Below are positions 1 through 17,009 of a stretch of DNA of 64,000 nt, piece after piece. The DNA lies in the NCBI RefSeq assembly GCF_001189295.1, contig NZ_CP012159.1, positions 3,980,973 through 4,044,972 of the forward strand, read 5' to 3'. Source of the DNA: Chondromyces crocatus (lineage in GTDB: Bacteria > Myxococcota_A > Polyangia > Polyangiales > Polyangiaceae). Each line of letters starts with the position of its first letter. The stretch's first letter is position 1. The notes beneath the pieces are model-generated. The model saw nothing but the letters and a program-made list of their open reading frames with translations, did not search any database and was not told where the DNA came from. The position numbers and the translations under genes were made by a program.

Positions 1-3000
1 GTCAAGACCAACATCGGGCACCTGGACATTGCAGCGGGCATTGCCGGACTCCTCAAGACGGTGGGGATGCTCGAGCGTGGCCAGCTGCCGCCGACCTTGC
101 ATTTCCAGAAGCCCAACCCGGCCCTTCAGCTCGACCAGAGCCCCTTTTACGTCAACGCCGAGCCGCGCACGTGGGACCGCGTAGGAGGGCCGCGGCGCTG
201 CGGGGTGAGCTCCTTCGGGATCGGCGGCACCAATGTGCATGTAGTTCTGGAGGAGGCGCCGCAACCCACGGTCACCACGGCCCCCTCGGAGCGACCTGCC
301 TACCTGCTCCCGCTGTCCGCGAGAGAGCCGCAAGCCCTGCGAGAACTCGCGGTGCGCTATCAGCGTCACCTCGAACAGCACCCCGACGCATCACCGGCCG
401 ACATCGCCTTCACCGCAGGCGCGGGTCGCCGCCATTTCCGCGAGCGAATCACCCTCGTGGGGTCGTCCGTCGAACAGTGGCGCAGAGAACTCGGTGCCTT
501 TCTCGACGGGCGAGCCAGCAACGCCGTCTCGGCCGGCGAGGTCCCTGGCGAAGGAGCCCCGCGGATAGCGTTCCTCTTCTCCGGCCAGGGCTCGCAGTAC
601 GCGGGCATGGCCCTCCCGCTGTACCGGACGCAGCCCGTGTTCCGCGCCGCCCTGGAGCAATGCGACGCGCTCCTGCGCCCCCACCTGAGGATCCCCCTGC
701 TCGACCTGCTCGCGGCGCCCCAGGATGGGCGCTCTCCCCTGGAGCAGACCCTGTACACGCAGCCTGCGCTGCTGGCCGTCGAACACGCCCTCGACCGGAT
801 GTGGCGCTCCTTCGGCGTCTTCCCGAGCGCCGTGATGGGTCATAGCGTGGGAGAGTACGCCGCGGCCATCTCGGCTGGCGTGCTCACCCTCTCCGAGGGA
901 ATCGAGCTCATCGTCGAGCGCGCCAGACGGATGCACGAACTCCGCGAGGCCGGCGCAATGGCCACGGTGTTCGCAAAGGCGGAGCGCGTCTTGCCGCTGC
1001 TCGCGCGTCACGAAGCGCGCCTGGCCATTGCAGCCTTCAATGGTCCAGCCGAGATCGTGATCTCCGGCGCGCGAGACGCACTCGAAGACGTTCTCGCGCA
1101 GCTCACGGCGGACGGCGTGGAGAGCCGGCGGCTGCACGTCTCCCATGCCTTCCACTCACCGCTCATGGATCCCATGCTGGAGGGCTTCGCGGCTGTGGCG
1201 AGCAAGCATCGTGGCTCCCCGCCCACCATCGATTTCGTTTCCAACCTGACGGGAGCGCTGATCGCGCCGTCGACATCGGTCGGACCCGGGTACTGGGCCG
1301 AGCACGTCCGGGCACCCGTGCAGTTCTACCAGGGGCTCCAGGCCCTCCGCGCGCGGGGCTGCACCGTCATGCTCGAAATGGGCCCCCACCCGACGCTCCT
1401 TGGCATCGGGCGGCGAGCGCTGGCCGACCGTATGGCTCTCACATGGCTGCCCTCTCTGCGACGAGAGCACCGCGACTGGGACGTCGTGCTGGGGTCGCTG
1501 GCGCAGCTCTACACGCGCGGCGTCCCGCTCGACTGGCGTGCGATCCAGCCGGGAGCACGCACCGCGCTACCGACGTACCCATTTCAGCGCAAACGCTTCT
1601 GGATCGACCCCGAGACCACGTCCTCTCGCGTCGACAGGCGGGAAGGACCCGTGAGCGCCGAGGTCCACCCCCTGCTCGGCCGACGATTGCGCCTGGGTCT
1701 CGCGCGGCACACCCTTTTCGAGGCGCGCTATGACGGCGCGACCACGCCTTACCTGCGCGACCACCACTATTTCGGCCGGGCCGTCGCGCCCGCCGTCGGC
1801 TACCTGCTGATGGCGGCCCGTGCTGCCGGCAAGCTGCCGCTGTCCCTCGAAGGGGTGAAATTCTCCGCGGCGCTCGCTCTCTCCGAGGGAGAGCACCGCA
1901 CCGTGCAGACCATCGTCCAGCGCGACGACCAGGAGCGCACCTCCTTCCAGATCTGCAGCTTCCCGGACGACGACATTCGTCCCGAGACGGAGCCCACGGT
2001 CCACGCCCAGGGCCGCATCGGCAGACTCGTCGCTCCCACCGCCTCCGATGCTCCCGCTGCTGCTGCCGTTGCCGCCGCTTCCGGACGCCATTCGGTCGCG
2101 CTCGACGAGATCCACGCCCGCTGCGCGAAGGCCCAGACGGGCGCCGGCTTTTACGAGGTCATCGCGCGTCAGGAGGTCGACATGGGCCCCTCGCTGCGCT
2201 GGATCGAGACCCTCCACTCCGGCGACGGCGAGGCACTCTCCAGGCTGCGCTCCCCGGCCGCGGAGGATGGTGCCGACATCGACCTGCATCCCGGCCACCT
2301 CGAAGCCGGCCTGCAGACACTCAGCATCGCCGCTGCGAGCAGACTGTCGGCGGTCGAGGCGGGGGTCGTCTACTTGCCGGTGGCCATCGAGCGACTCCAT
2401 CTCCACGGCTCGCTTGCTGCGACCCGCTTCGCGCATGCGCGGTTGCGGGAGGGGAACGACGTGCACGATGGGTATACCGGCGATATTCACTTGCTATCGG
2501 AGGACGGCGCGGTCCTGACCGAGCTCACCGGCGTGCGCTACCGCCGGGTCGCGCGCGAGCGCCTGCGGCCCATGGAAGCGCAGCCGGCCACGCCGCTCCA
2601 TCGCATCGCCTGGGAGCCTGCGCCTGCGGTGGCGCCACCTCCTGGCATGGTCTCATCCGGCCCCTGCTGGATCTTCGCGGACGAAGGAAATGCCGGCTCC
2701 TCTCTGCGCGCCCATCTCGAACGGACCGGCGTCCATTGCCACCTGATTCGTCGAGGCGAGCGTCTCGACACCCCCGGCCCGGGCATCCACACGCTCGATC
2801 CGGACCAGCCCGAGCAACTCGACCAGCTCCTCGACACCCTGGCGCAGCACGGCAAGCCGCGAGGGATCGTCATTCTCTGGCCGCTGGACGAGTCCCCTGG
2901 AGATCCGCACCCTCAGCAGGGCGCCGGCATGGGTGGAGCGCTCGCTGCCACGCAGCGCCTCTGCTCTCGTGCCCTCACGCTGGTCCAGAAGCTCGCGCCT

Positions 3001-4547
3001 CGCTGGAGCGCCGGCGACGGCCGCCTCTGGCTGGTGACGCGCGGGGCGCAGACGGTCGGCACGAATCCAGCTCCTGTCTCCCCGACACAAGCAGCCCTCT
3101 GGGGATTCGGTCGCGTTCTGGCCAGCGAGCATCCCGAGTTCCAGAGCGGACTCATCGACCTCGATCCCGAATCCTCCGCCGACGAGGCCTCCCACCTTGC
3201 CGCGGCCTTGCTGGCGTCCACGGACGAGGATCAGATCGCCCTCCGCGGCGGCCGCGCTCACCATGCCCGCCTGCGACCTCAGCCCGACACCCTCCCGGTC
3301 AGCGGACGACGCCCGGTGCTCGGTGGAGGCGTGCACCTCATCACGGGCGGCCTCGGAGGCCTCGGTTTGCTGCTCGGTCGCTGGCTCGCGCACGCTGGTG
3401 CCGAGACGATCGTGCTCATGTCACGGAGCACCCCGGGGCCCGAGGCTATACGCGCGCTGGACGAGCTGAAGACTGGGCCTGCCCGGGTGCGGGTGATGCA
3501 GGTCGACGTGAGCAGAGCCGACGCGCTCTCGGCCGCGCTGGACACGCTTCGCCGGGAAGAGGGCCCCTTGCGGGGGATCTTTCATCTGGCGGGCAGCCTG
3601 TCCGACGCCGTGCTCCTCCGGCAGGATCCCGAGCGCCTCCACGCCGTGCTCGCCCCCAAGGTCGCCGGAGCCAGCCTGCTTCACGCCCTGACGCTTCACG
3701 ACCCCCTGGAGCACTTCGTCCTGTTCTCGTCGATCGCTGCGGTCCTGGGCACCCCGGGCCAGGCCAATTACGCCGCTGCCAATGCCTTCCTCGACGGCCT
3801 CGCGCAGCATCGGCGCGCGCTGGGGCGACCTGCGCTGAGCATCCAGTGGGGACCCTGGGCGGGAGCGGGCATGGCCGCGGAACAAGGCGCAGCGGACCGC
3901 CGCGCCGCCCACGGGTTCGAGTCCATGCCACCGGAGCAAGCGCTCGCCCTCCTGGAGCGCCTGCTCGGCGGTGCAGCCGGTGACATCGGCGTCTTCCGGG
4001 TCGACTGGCGCCTCCTCCTGGCACGGCTGCCCACCGTCCCTCCGCTGCTCGTCGAGCAGCTCCCCGCCGAGGCTCGCACTGCGCGTGCCCCACTGGCGTC
4101 TCCAGCCGGAGCGCCCGAGACCGCCGCAGGCCCGCCCGCGTGGATCCGGTCGCTGGAGGCAGCCCTGCCCGAGGACCGCGAAGGCCTGCTCCGAGCGCGC
4201 CTCCTGGACCTGGTGCGCCAGAGCCTCGGCCTTGCTCACGACAGACCCATCGACCCACGGATGCCCCTCCACGAACTGGGACTCGACTCCTTGATGGCCG
4301 TCGATCTGCGTGAAGCCATCGGCAAGAGCGTGGGCCTCCGGTTCCCGGCCACCCTTCTCTTCAATCACCCCAGCATCGAGGCGCTGGTGGCGTTCCTCCG
4401 TCGCGAGCTACCCATCCTGGCGGAGCCCGAGCGGGCTGCGCCCCAGGAGGATGTGGTGACCGAGGCGCTCCTGCGGAACCTCCAGGACCTGTCGGAGGAC
4501 GAGGCCGAGGCGCAGCTCCTCGAAAAGCTCGCCCTTCTGGAAGATCT

Positions 4548-4551
<4 letters not shown>
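1..4551 (+). CDS. Type I modular polyketide synthase, 5'-truncated (KS-AT-DH-KR-ACP)
   Basis: The reading frame is open from base 1, so the gene begins before the window; 1516 codons are visible. The first codons are the end of a ketosynthase (KTNIGHLD motif, then GGTNVHVVLEEAP near residue 75). An acyltransferase follows, with GQGSQYAGM near residue 190, nucleophile Ser282 in GHSVGEYAA and HAFH near 382; HAFH indicates malonyl-CoA. The dehydratase starts near 556 and has an intact HxxxGxxxxP motif at His588, but its second motif reads HPxxLExxLQ, with Glu where the catalytic Asp normally sits. The ketoreductase has TGGLGGLGLL near 1114 and Tyr1257 in ANYAAAN; the motif LSD and lack of the A-type Trp suggest B-type. 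The ACP carries Ser1430 in GLDSLMA. There is no enoylreductase or thioesterase. The acidic, leucine-rich C-terminus looks like a docking tail. The stop overlaps the next start as ATGA. Confidence 0.97.
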
Positions 4552-10228
<5,677 letters not shown>

Positions 10229-10232
<4 letters not shown>

Positions 10233-13200
10233 GCCCGCACGAACACCCCGAGCCCGCCACCAGCGCCCAGAAGCTCGAGCGCCTCGCGCACCTCCTGCGC
10301 GCACGTGCTGCGCGCCAGACCACCCCGCAGCCCACCTCGCACGGCCAGCAGGCCCTCTGGTACCTGTACCGCCTCGATCCCGAGAGCCCTGCCTACAACG
10401 TGGCCTTCGCCTTCCGCGTGCGCTCCCCGATCGACGCGCCCGCCATGCGCGGCGCCCTGCTCGCCCTCACCGAGCGGCACCCCGTCTTGCGCACCACCTA
10501 CCTCCAGCGGGACGGAGAGGCCCTGCGCACCATCCACGCACGCCTCGACCCTGGCTTCGACGAGCTGGACGCCTCCACCTGGGCCGAGGCCGAACTCGCA
10601 GAGCGCGTCCAGGCTGCGCGCTGCCGACCCTTCGATCTCGAACGCGGCCCCATCCTTCGAGGGGTCCTGTTCCACCGCGCCCCCGACGACCACGTCCTCC
10701 TCCTCGTCGCGCACCACATCGCCGTCGACGGCTGGTCCCTCTGGATCCTCATCGACGAACTCAAGGCCCTGTACCCTGCGGTGCGCGCCGGCCACCCCCC
10801 CGAGCTTCCTCTGCTCAGCGTCCAGTACGGCGACTTCGTGCGCTGGCAGCGCGACCTCCTGGGCGGCCCCGAAGGCGAGCGCCTCTGGGCGTACTGGCAG
10901 CAGCGCCTCTCCGGCAAGATCCCGAACCTCGATCTCCCCCTCGATCTGCCCCGCCCCCCGGTCCAGACCTTCCGCGGCGCCTCCCACCCCTTCACCATCC
11001 GCCGCGAGCCGACCCAGCGCATCGTCCAGCTCTCGAAAGCGCACGGTGCCACCCTCTTCGCCGTCCTGCTCGCCGCCTACCAGACCCTGCTCTCACGCCA
11101 CAGCGGCGAGCGCGACATCCTCGTCGGCACCCCCATGGCTGGCCGCAGCCGGCAGGAGTTCAGCCCCGTCGTGGGCGACTTCATCAACATGGTCGTGCTG
11201 CGCGCCGATCTGACGAACGACCCCTCCACCATCGAACTCCTCCAGCAAACGCGACAGACCATCACCGACGCGCTGAGTCGCCAGGATTATCCCTTCGCGT
11301 TGCTGGTCGATCGCCTGCGCGTTCCTCGCGACCCCGCCCGCTCCCCGCTGTTTCAAGCCTCGTTCGTCTTCCAGCAGCCTTCCACGGGCGCGCTCACCCA
11401 GCTTCTCCAGGGTGGAGAGGGCACGACGGACTTCGGCGGCCTCGCCGTGGCGGCCCATCCCCTCCCGCAGCAAGAGGGACAGTTCGACGTGACGCTGGAG
11501 GTGCTGTACGCGGCGGAAGAGCTGCACGGCAACCTGAAGTACAATGCGGACCTGTTCCTGCCGGAGACGGTAGAGCGGATGGCGCGCCACTACGCAGAGC
11601 TGCTGGCCGCGATGGTGGAGACCCCCGAGCGGCCGGTGGGGCGACTGAGGCTGCTGGGGAAAGAAGAGCGCGAGGCGGTCTTGCGCGCAGGGCAGGGGCC
11701 CTCGTCGCCCCTTGAGGGCGAGGTGCCCTTCTATGCGCCGTGGGAGAAGCTGGCCGAGCGCGAGCCTTCGGCGATCGCAGTGGAGGACGAAGGGAAGCGG
11801 CTGACGCGCGCCGAGGTCAACGCCCGCGCCAACCGACTGGCGAGACGACTGCGCGCGATGGGCGTGGGCCCGGAAGTATCGATGGGCCTGAGCCTGCAAC
11901 GCGGCGTGGACCTCGTGGTGGGCCTCCTCGGCGTGCTGAAGGCGGGTGGCATGTACGTCCCGCTGGACCCCGGCTACCCCCGCGAGCGCCTGAGCTACAT
12001 GCTCGAAGACGCCGCCGTGAAGTTGCTGTTGACGGACGAGGCTTCGCTGGAGCAGCTCCCCACGGCGTCCGGGGTGGAGACGCTCCTGTTGCAGGACGTG
12101 GAGCGCTCGGCGTCCGACGAACCGGCCTCCGACCTGAAGCTGGCCGTGGCGGCCGAGCAGTGCGCCTACATGCTCTACACCTCCGGTTCCACGGGACGTC
12201 CCAAAGGGGTGCAAGTCCCGCACGGCGCGCTGGCGAACTTCCTGCGCTCGATGGCGGAGCGACCCGGGCTCTCGGCGACGGACGTCCTGCTGGCAGTGAC
12301 GCCGCTCTCGTTCGACATCGCCGGCCTGGAGCTGTACCTGCCGCTCGTGACGGGAGCGCGTCTGGTGGTGGCGTCCCAAGCCACCAGCCGTGATCCCGAG
12401 CGGCTGGGCCGAGCGCTGGCGCAGCACGGCGTGACGGTGATGCAAGGAACGCCGAGCACCTACCGCCTGCTGCTCCAGCACCCCGAGGTGCTGAACCACG
12501 GCTTCAAGGCGCTGTGCGGCGGGGAAGCGCTGCCCGGGGACGTGTGCTGCCGACTGCTGGAGCACGAGGTGGCGCTGTGGAACATGTACGGCCCGACGGA
12601 GACGACGATCTGGTCGGCAGCGGGACCGGTACAGGACGCGGCGCGGGTGGACCTGGGCACTCCGGTGGACAACACGGACCTGTACGTGCTGGACGAGGCG
12701 CTGGAACTCGTACCGCTGGGGGTCTCTGGCGAGCTGTACATCGGCGGCGCCGGCCTTGCGCGAGGCTACTGGCGCCGTCGTTCGCTGAGCGCCGAGCGCT
12801 TCGTGCCGGACCCCTTCAGCACGACGCCCGGCGCAAGGATGTACCGCACGGGGGACGTGGTGCGACGGCAAGCAGATGGCCGACTGCTGTATCAGGGTCG
12901 CTCGGACGCGCAGGTGAAGATCCGAGGTTTCCGGATCGAGCTGGGCGAAGTGGAGGCATGGCTCTCGACGCACCCCTCGGTGCGTGCGGTGGTGGTGAGC
13001 AGCGCCGAGGACGAGCGGGGAGGGGGAGCGCAGCTCGTGGCGTACGTGGTGCCCTCCGGAGCGGCGCCTTCGGTGGAGGCGTTGCGCGCGCACCTGCAAG
13101 AGCGGCTGCCCGAGTACATGGTGCCCGGGCAGTACATGGTGCTGGACGAGCTACCCCTGACGCCCGCGGGCAAGGTGGACCGCAAGCGCCTTCCCCGGCC

Positions 13201-14839
13201 CACCTTCGACCGCGCCTCCTTGCAGACCCGCTACACACCCCCGCGGACGGAGCAAGAACGTCTCCTCACCGAGCTCTGGCAGCAGATCCTCGGCAGGACC
13301 CCTGTTGGCATCCACGACGACTTCTTCGCCCTCGGGGGCGACTCCTTGCGGGTCGTGCAGCTCGCGCAGCACCTGCGTGAAGCCGGACTCGACATCCGAC
13401 CCGCGGACATCCTCCGCCATCCCACCATCGCCGAGCTGGCCCATCCCGCACGCCAGCGCAGCCGAGCCACCGAGGCGACCGCGCCCATTCCTCTCGACAA
13501 GGTGGCCCTGCCAGCCTCCCTGCTCCAGAGCCTGCCACCCGAGATCGCCCTCGCCTATCCGCTCACCGCCATGCAAGAGGTGATGCTCGACGAGCACGCG
13601 AAGGACGCTGGCCGCCGGGGCATCTACCACCTGCAATACGCCCTCCACCTGCGGGATGAAGGCTTCTCGCTTCCCGCGCTGGAGGCGGCGCTCGCCACCC
13701 TCGTACGCCGCAATCCTGCGCTGCGCACCGTCATCCTCGAAATCCCTGGCGCACCGCGATTGCAAGGCGTGCTCCGCACCGCACCCCCCAGCCTGGAGAT
13801 CGAGGACCTGCGCGCACTGACCCAGGAGGAGCGGCAGCGCGTGAGCGAAGCGCGCCTGCAAGCCGACCGAGGCCGCCCCTTCGAAACCGGCCCGTCGCGG
13901 CTCCTGAGCCGCTTCCGGATCCTCCTTCACACGGACCACACCTTCGAGATCCACCTGTCCTGCCACCACGCCATCCTCGATGGCTGGAGCAGCGTGGAGC
14001 TGTTCCACGAGCTGCTCGCCCTCTACGGCGCCCACAAACGAGGTGAGGAGATCGTCGAGACCCCTGAGCCGCATGGCTACCGGGACTTCGTGGCCCTGGA
14101 GCGCGAAGCCCGGGACGCCCAGCCTTCCCGCGCCTTCTGGCTCGACCACCTGCGCGGGAGCCGGCGCGCGGAACCTGCTCCGGCTACCTCCGTCGAAAGC
14201 TGGGACCGCCGCGTGCGCACCGTCCACGTCGAGGCGCCGCTGCTCGCACGCCTCCACGAACTCAGGCGACGCTGGAGCGTGTCCCTCCGCGCGATCCTCC
14301 TCGGCACGTACCTGCATGCGCTCCAGAAGATCGGCGGCGAAGCCGTCCCCGTCGGCGTCGTCTCCAGCGGCAGGAGCGCGCGCCTCGTCGACCCGCTCCG
14401 CACCCGCGGCCTCCTCTGGAACCTGACGCCCTTTCATTGCCCCCCGCGCCCCGACCTCGTGGCGCACCTGCGCGAGGTCCAGGCGCGCCTCATCGCCCTC
14501 GATCCTCACGTCCTCTTCCCCGCGTCTGCGCTCCCCGAGTTCGGGCCCGGCGCACGCTTCGCCGCCACGTTCAACTTCGTCGATTTCGCCGGGACCTCAC
14601 ACCAGCTCGGTGAAAGCGTCGACGTGCTCGGCTTCCGCCACCACGACCGCTTCCACACCCCCCTGAACCTGACCGCCTCGGTGGCGAGACAGGCCGCCGG
14701 GCTGGAATTGCAGCTCGATTACGACCACCCGCGCTTCACCCAGGAAGCCGTGGACGACCTGTTGCAGAAGATCCTGAGGCGCCTGAGCGAGCTGGAAGCC
14801 TCCCCCGCAGCTTCCACCGCGACCTCTCCAGCAGCCTGA
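10229..14839 (+). CDS. Nonribosomal peptide synthetase C-A(Gly)-PCP-C, CroK-like terminal module
   Basis: 1536 residues, GTG start overlapping the PKS stop. The first condensation domain has HHIAVDGWS near residue 162 and should join the polyketide acyl chain to an amino acid. The adenylation domain (about 505-985) has YTSGSTGRPKG, GELYIGG and YRTGD. Its pocket residues, read against GrsA, are D-I-L-Q-L-G-M-I-W-K, a glycine-type code. The PCP has Ser1039 in GGDSLRVV. A second C-type domain follows, with HHAILDGWS near 1246, and the protein ends without thioesterase or reductase. In the crocacin pathway CroK has the same layout, and its second C domain hydrolyses the chain from the line; that role is inferred here. 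Codons from about 11470 to 13195 end in G much more often than in the flanks, hinting at A-domain exchange. Glycine specificity is a prediction. Confidence 0.96.
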
Positions 14840-14950
14840 CGCGTCGCGACCGACGAACGAGATCAGTCACGAATGACCTCACCACGCCCGTGCTCGATCT
14901 GAAGTCGTCGAGCCGGGACCAGCGTAACGACCGAGATCCGGAGGAAAGTC

Positions 14951-15673
14951 ATGGGAGTCGATTGGAGCACGTACGCCGATGTTTATGATGGAATCGGGCG
15001 CAACAACCCGGCCTACAAGGAGCTGGTGCGCGTCTTCGAGGACACCTTCCGCTCGTTCGATCTACCGGACGGCGCGAAGATCGTCGACATGGGCTGCGGC
15101 ACCGGCAACTTCGCCCTGGCCATCGCGCGATCGTGCCCGCGAGCGACCATCAGCGCCTACGACAACAACGAGCGCATGCTGGAAGTGCTGCGCTACAAGG
15201 CCGAGCGCGCTGGTGTCCCCATCCAGGCGCGTGCTGCCGACCTGAGGACCCGACCGGAGGCGCTGGAGAGCGTCGACGCGATCAGCTACGTCCACTGCCT
15301 CTACGTCCTGCAGAAGCCCGGCGCCCTCGAAGCCCTCGCGCAAGCCCGCGCCATGCTCAAGCCGGGCGGCTACCTCGTGGTCGGCGACATCGGTCGTGAG
15401 CTCGACACCACGCAGTTCGCGCGCACCGGCCTCAGCCACATGTACGAGCAGTATTCCCTGTTCGACTTCGTCCGCGAGTGCTTCCGCATGCGCGGGGTCC
15501 AGAAAGAGAGCCAGCGCATTCGCCAGCACCAGCACGAGGGCAAGTTCTACCTGCACACCCTGGAGGAGCTCACCCAGGAGATCGCCGCGCTGGGCTTCGA
15601 GATCCTGCAGACGCGCGGAGACCTCTACCTCGGTCACACCGACTTCATCGTCGCGAGGAAGCCTCAGGGCTGA
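14951..15673 (+). CDS. SAM-dependent class I methyltransferase
   Basis: 240 residues. Motif I is visible as VDMGCGTGNFALAIA near residues 45-59, followed by the acidic residue of motif II (SAYDNNERML) and a post-I region ending in KPGGYLVVGDIG. This is the small-molecule methyltransferase fold of the UbiE/Methyltransf_11-25 type. GGAGGA lies 5 bases before the ATG. It follows the NRPS by 111 bp on the same strand, so it probably tailors the product. If the terminal C domain releases a free acid, O-methylation to a methyl ester is one option; O-methylation elsewhere on the chain is equally possible from sequence alone. No metal-binding or radical motif is seen. Confidence 0.9.
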   Translation: MGVDWSTYADVYDGIGRNNPAYKELVRVFEDTFRSFDLPDGAKIVDMGCGTGNFALAIARSCPRATISAYDNNERMLEVLRYKAERAGVPIQARAADLRTRPEALESVDAISYVHCLYVLQKPGALEALAQARAMLKPGGYLVVGDIGRELDTTQFARTGLSHMYEQYSLFDFVRECFRMRGVQKESQRIRQHQHEGKFYLHTLEELTQEIAALGFEILQTRGDLYLGHTDFIVARKPQG

Positions 15674-15740
15674 GCGCGAGCGCGCTCGACCCCGCGGGGC
15701 GGGTGAGCCACGGATCGCTGCACGAAGCTCGAAGCGAAGC

Positions 15741-16988
15741 TCATCCGCCTCTACCTCGGCGAAGAGCCTGAGTCCTCGCGTCGAAGCTGACCGGCAGCGA
15801 TCGGGGCCCTCGGAAGATCACGTCGCTCTCCATCGCGACCCCCTCCGTTCGGAGTGCGAGGTCTTCGAAGCGCTGGACCAGCCCCAGGATCGCTACCTGC
15901 CCTTCGAGCTGCGCCAGCATCGCCCCGAGACAGTGGTGCATCCCGGGAGCGAACGCGACGTGCCGCACCTCCGTCCGCGTGAGGTCGAGCCGGTCCGGGT
16001 TGGCAAACTGCTCCGGGTCCCGGTTCGCTCCTCCAAGCGCCAGAAACACCATGCTCCCCGCCGGGATCGTGCGCCCTCGCAGCGACACCTCCTCGCACGC
16101 CAGCCTCGTGATGAGCTGGACCGGGCTGTCGTAGCGCAGCAGCTCCTCCATGGCCCTGGGGACTGCCTCGGGGGCCTCGCGTAACAGCGCGCATTGCGCT
16201 GGGTTGCGCAAGAGCGCGAGCACGCCATTGCCGATGAAATTGACGGTCGTCTTGTACCCAGCCGTGAACAGGTTGGTGCACATCGACAGGAGCTCCACCT
16301 CCGTGACCCCCTTGTCCTTCTCCTTGGCGACCAGCGCGCTGACGAGATCGTCCTCGGGATTGCGCCGCCGCTCCCTGAACAGCGCGCGGAAGTACTCCAT
16401 GAACTCCTCCGCCACCTGCTCCATGGCCAGGTACTCTTCGAGCGAGCGCAGCGGATCCACGATGTGCGACAGCCCCTCGGTCCAGGCCAGCACGCGCGCG
16501 CGGTCCTTTGCCGGCACGCCCAGGATGCTGGAGATCGTCCCCACGGCCAGTGGCACGGCGAGATCGTGGATGACGTCCAGCTCTCCGCGCTCTCGTGCAG
16601 CGTCGAGGCACGCCGCCACCCTCTCTTCCACCTGCGCCCGCAGCAGCTCGACGCTGCCCGTGGTGAACGACCGACTCACCAGCCGCCGCAGCCGCGTGTG
16701 CTCCGGCGGATTGTCGAACATCAGCCACTGACCAACGGTATCTGCCAGCGCGTCCAGCTTCTGGCCCGGCCCGAGGAAGCGCCCCTTGCTACGGAGGTTC
16801 GCCGCCATGCTGTGGACACCGAAGCGGTGGTCCCGCAGCACCGCGACCACATCGTCATGGCGCGTCAGCAGCCAGCTCCCCATCGCATTGCAATGGACCG
16901 GATCCTCCGCGCGCATGCGCGCATAGAGCGAATACGGATCCGCGAGGAACTCGGACGACAGCGGATCGAAGTGCAAACGCTGGCTCAT
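15741..16988 (-). CDS. Cytochrome P450
   Basis: 415 residues from the ATG at 16988, which is preceded by GGGAGAG at good spacing; a GTG at 17006 would add six residues but has no ribosome site. The haem-binding signature is FAPGMHHCLGAMLA with axial Cys353. The K-helix ExxR is EELLRYDSP. The I-helix reads FTAGYKTTVNF: the acid of the usual AGxE/DTT pair is Lys, although both Thr are kept. The soluble bacterial class I form is likely, needing a separate ferredoxin and reductase, which are not nearby. The FAAL gene ends 21 bp upstream on the same strand, so the two are co-transcribed. It converges on the methyltransferase with 67 bp between the stops. Oxidation of the acyl chain or of the PKS/NRPS product is the likely role. 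Confidence 0.95.
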   Translation of the reverse strand: MSQRLHFDPLSSEFLADPYSLYARMRAEDPVHCNAMGSWLLTRHDDVVAVLRDHRFGVHSMAANLRSKGRFLGPGQKLDALADTVGQWLMFDNPPEHTRLRRLVSRSFTTGSVELLRAQVEERVAACLDAARERGELDVIHDLAVPLAVGTISSILGVPAKDRARVLAWTEGLSHIVDPLRSLEEYLAMEQVAEEFMEYFRALFRERRRNPEDDLVSALVAKEKDKGVTEVELLSMCTNLFTAGYKTTVNFIGNGVLALLRNPAQCALLREAPEAVPRAMEELLRYDSPVQLITRLACEEVSLRGRTIPAGSMVFLALGGANRDPEQFANPDRLDLTRTEVRHVAFAPGMHHCLGAMLAQLEGQVAILGLVQRFEDLALRTEGVAMESDVIFRGPRSLPVSFDARTQALRRGRGG

Positions 16989-17009
16989 GCCTCTCCCGCG
17001 CCCCACCCC

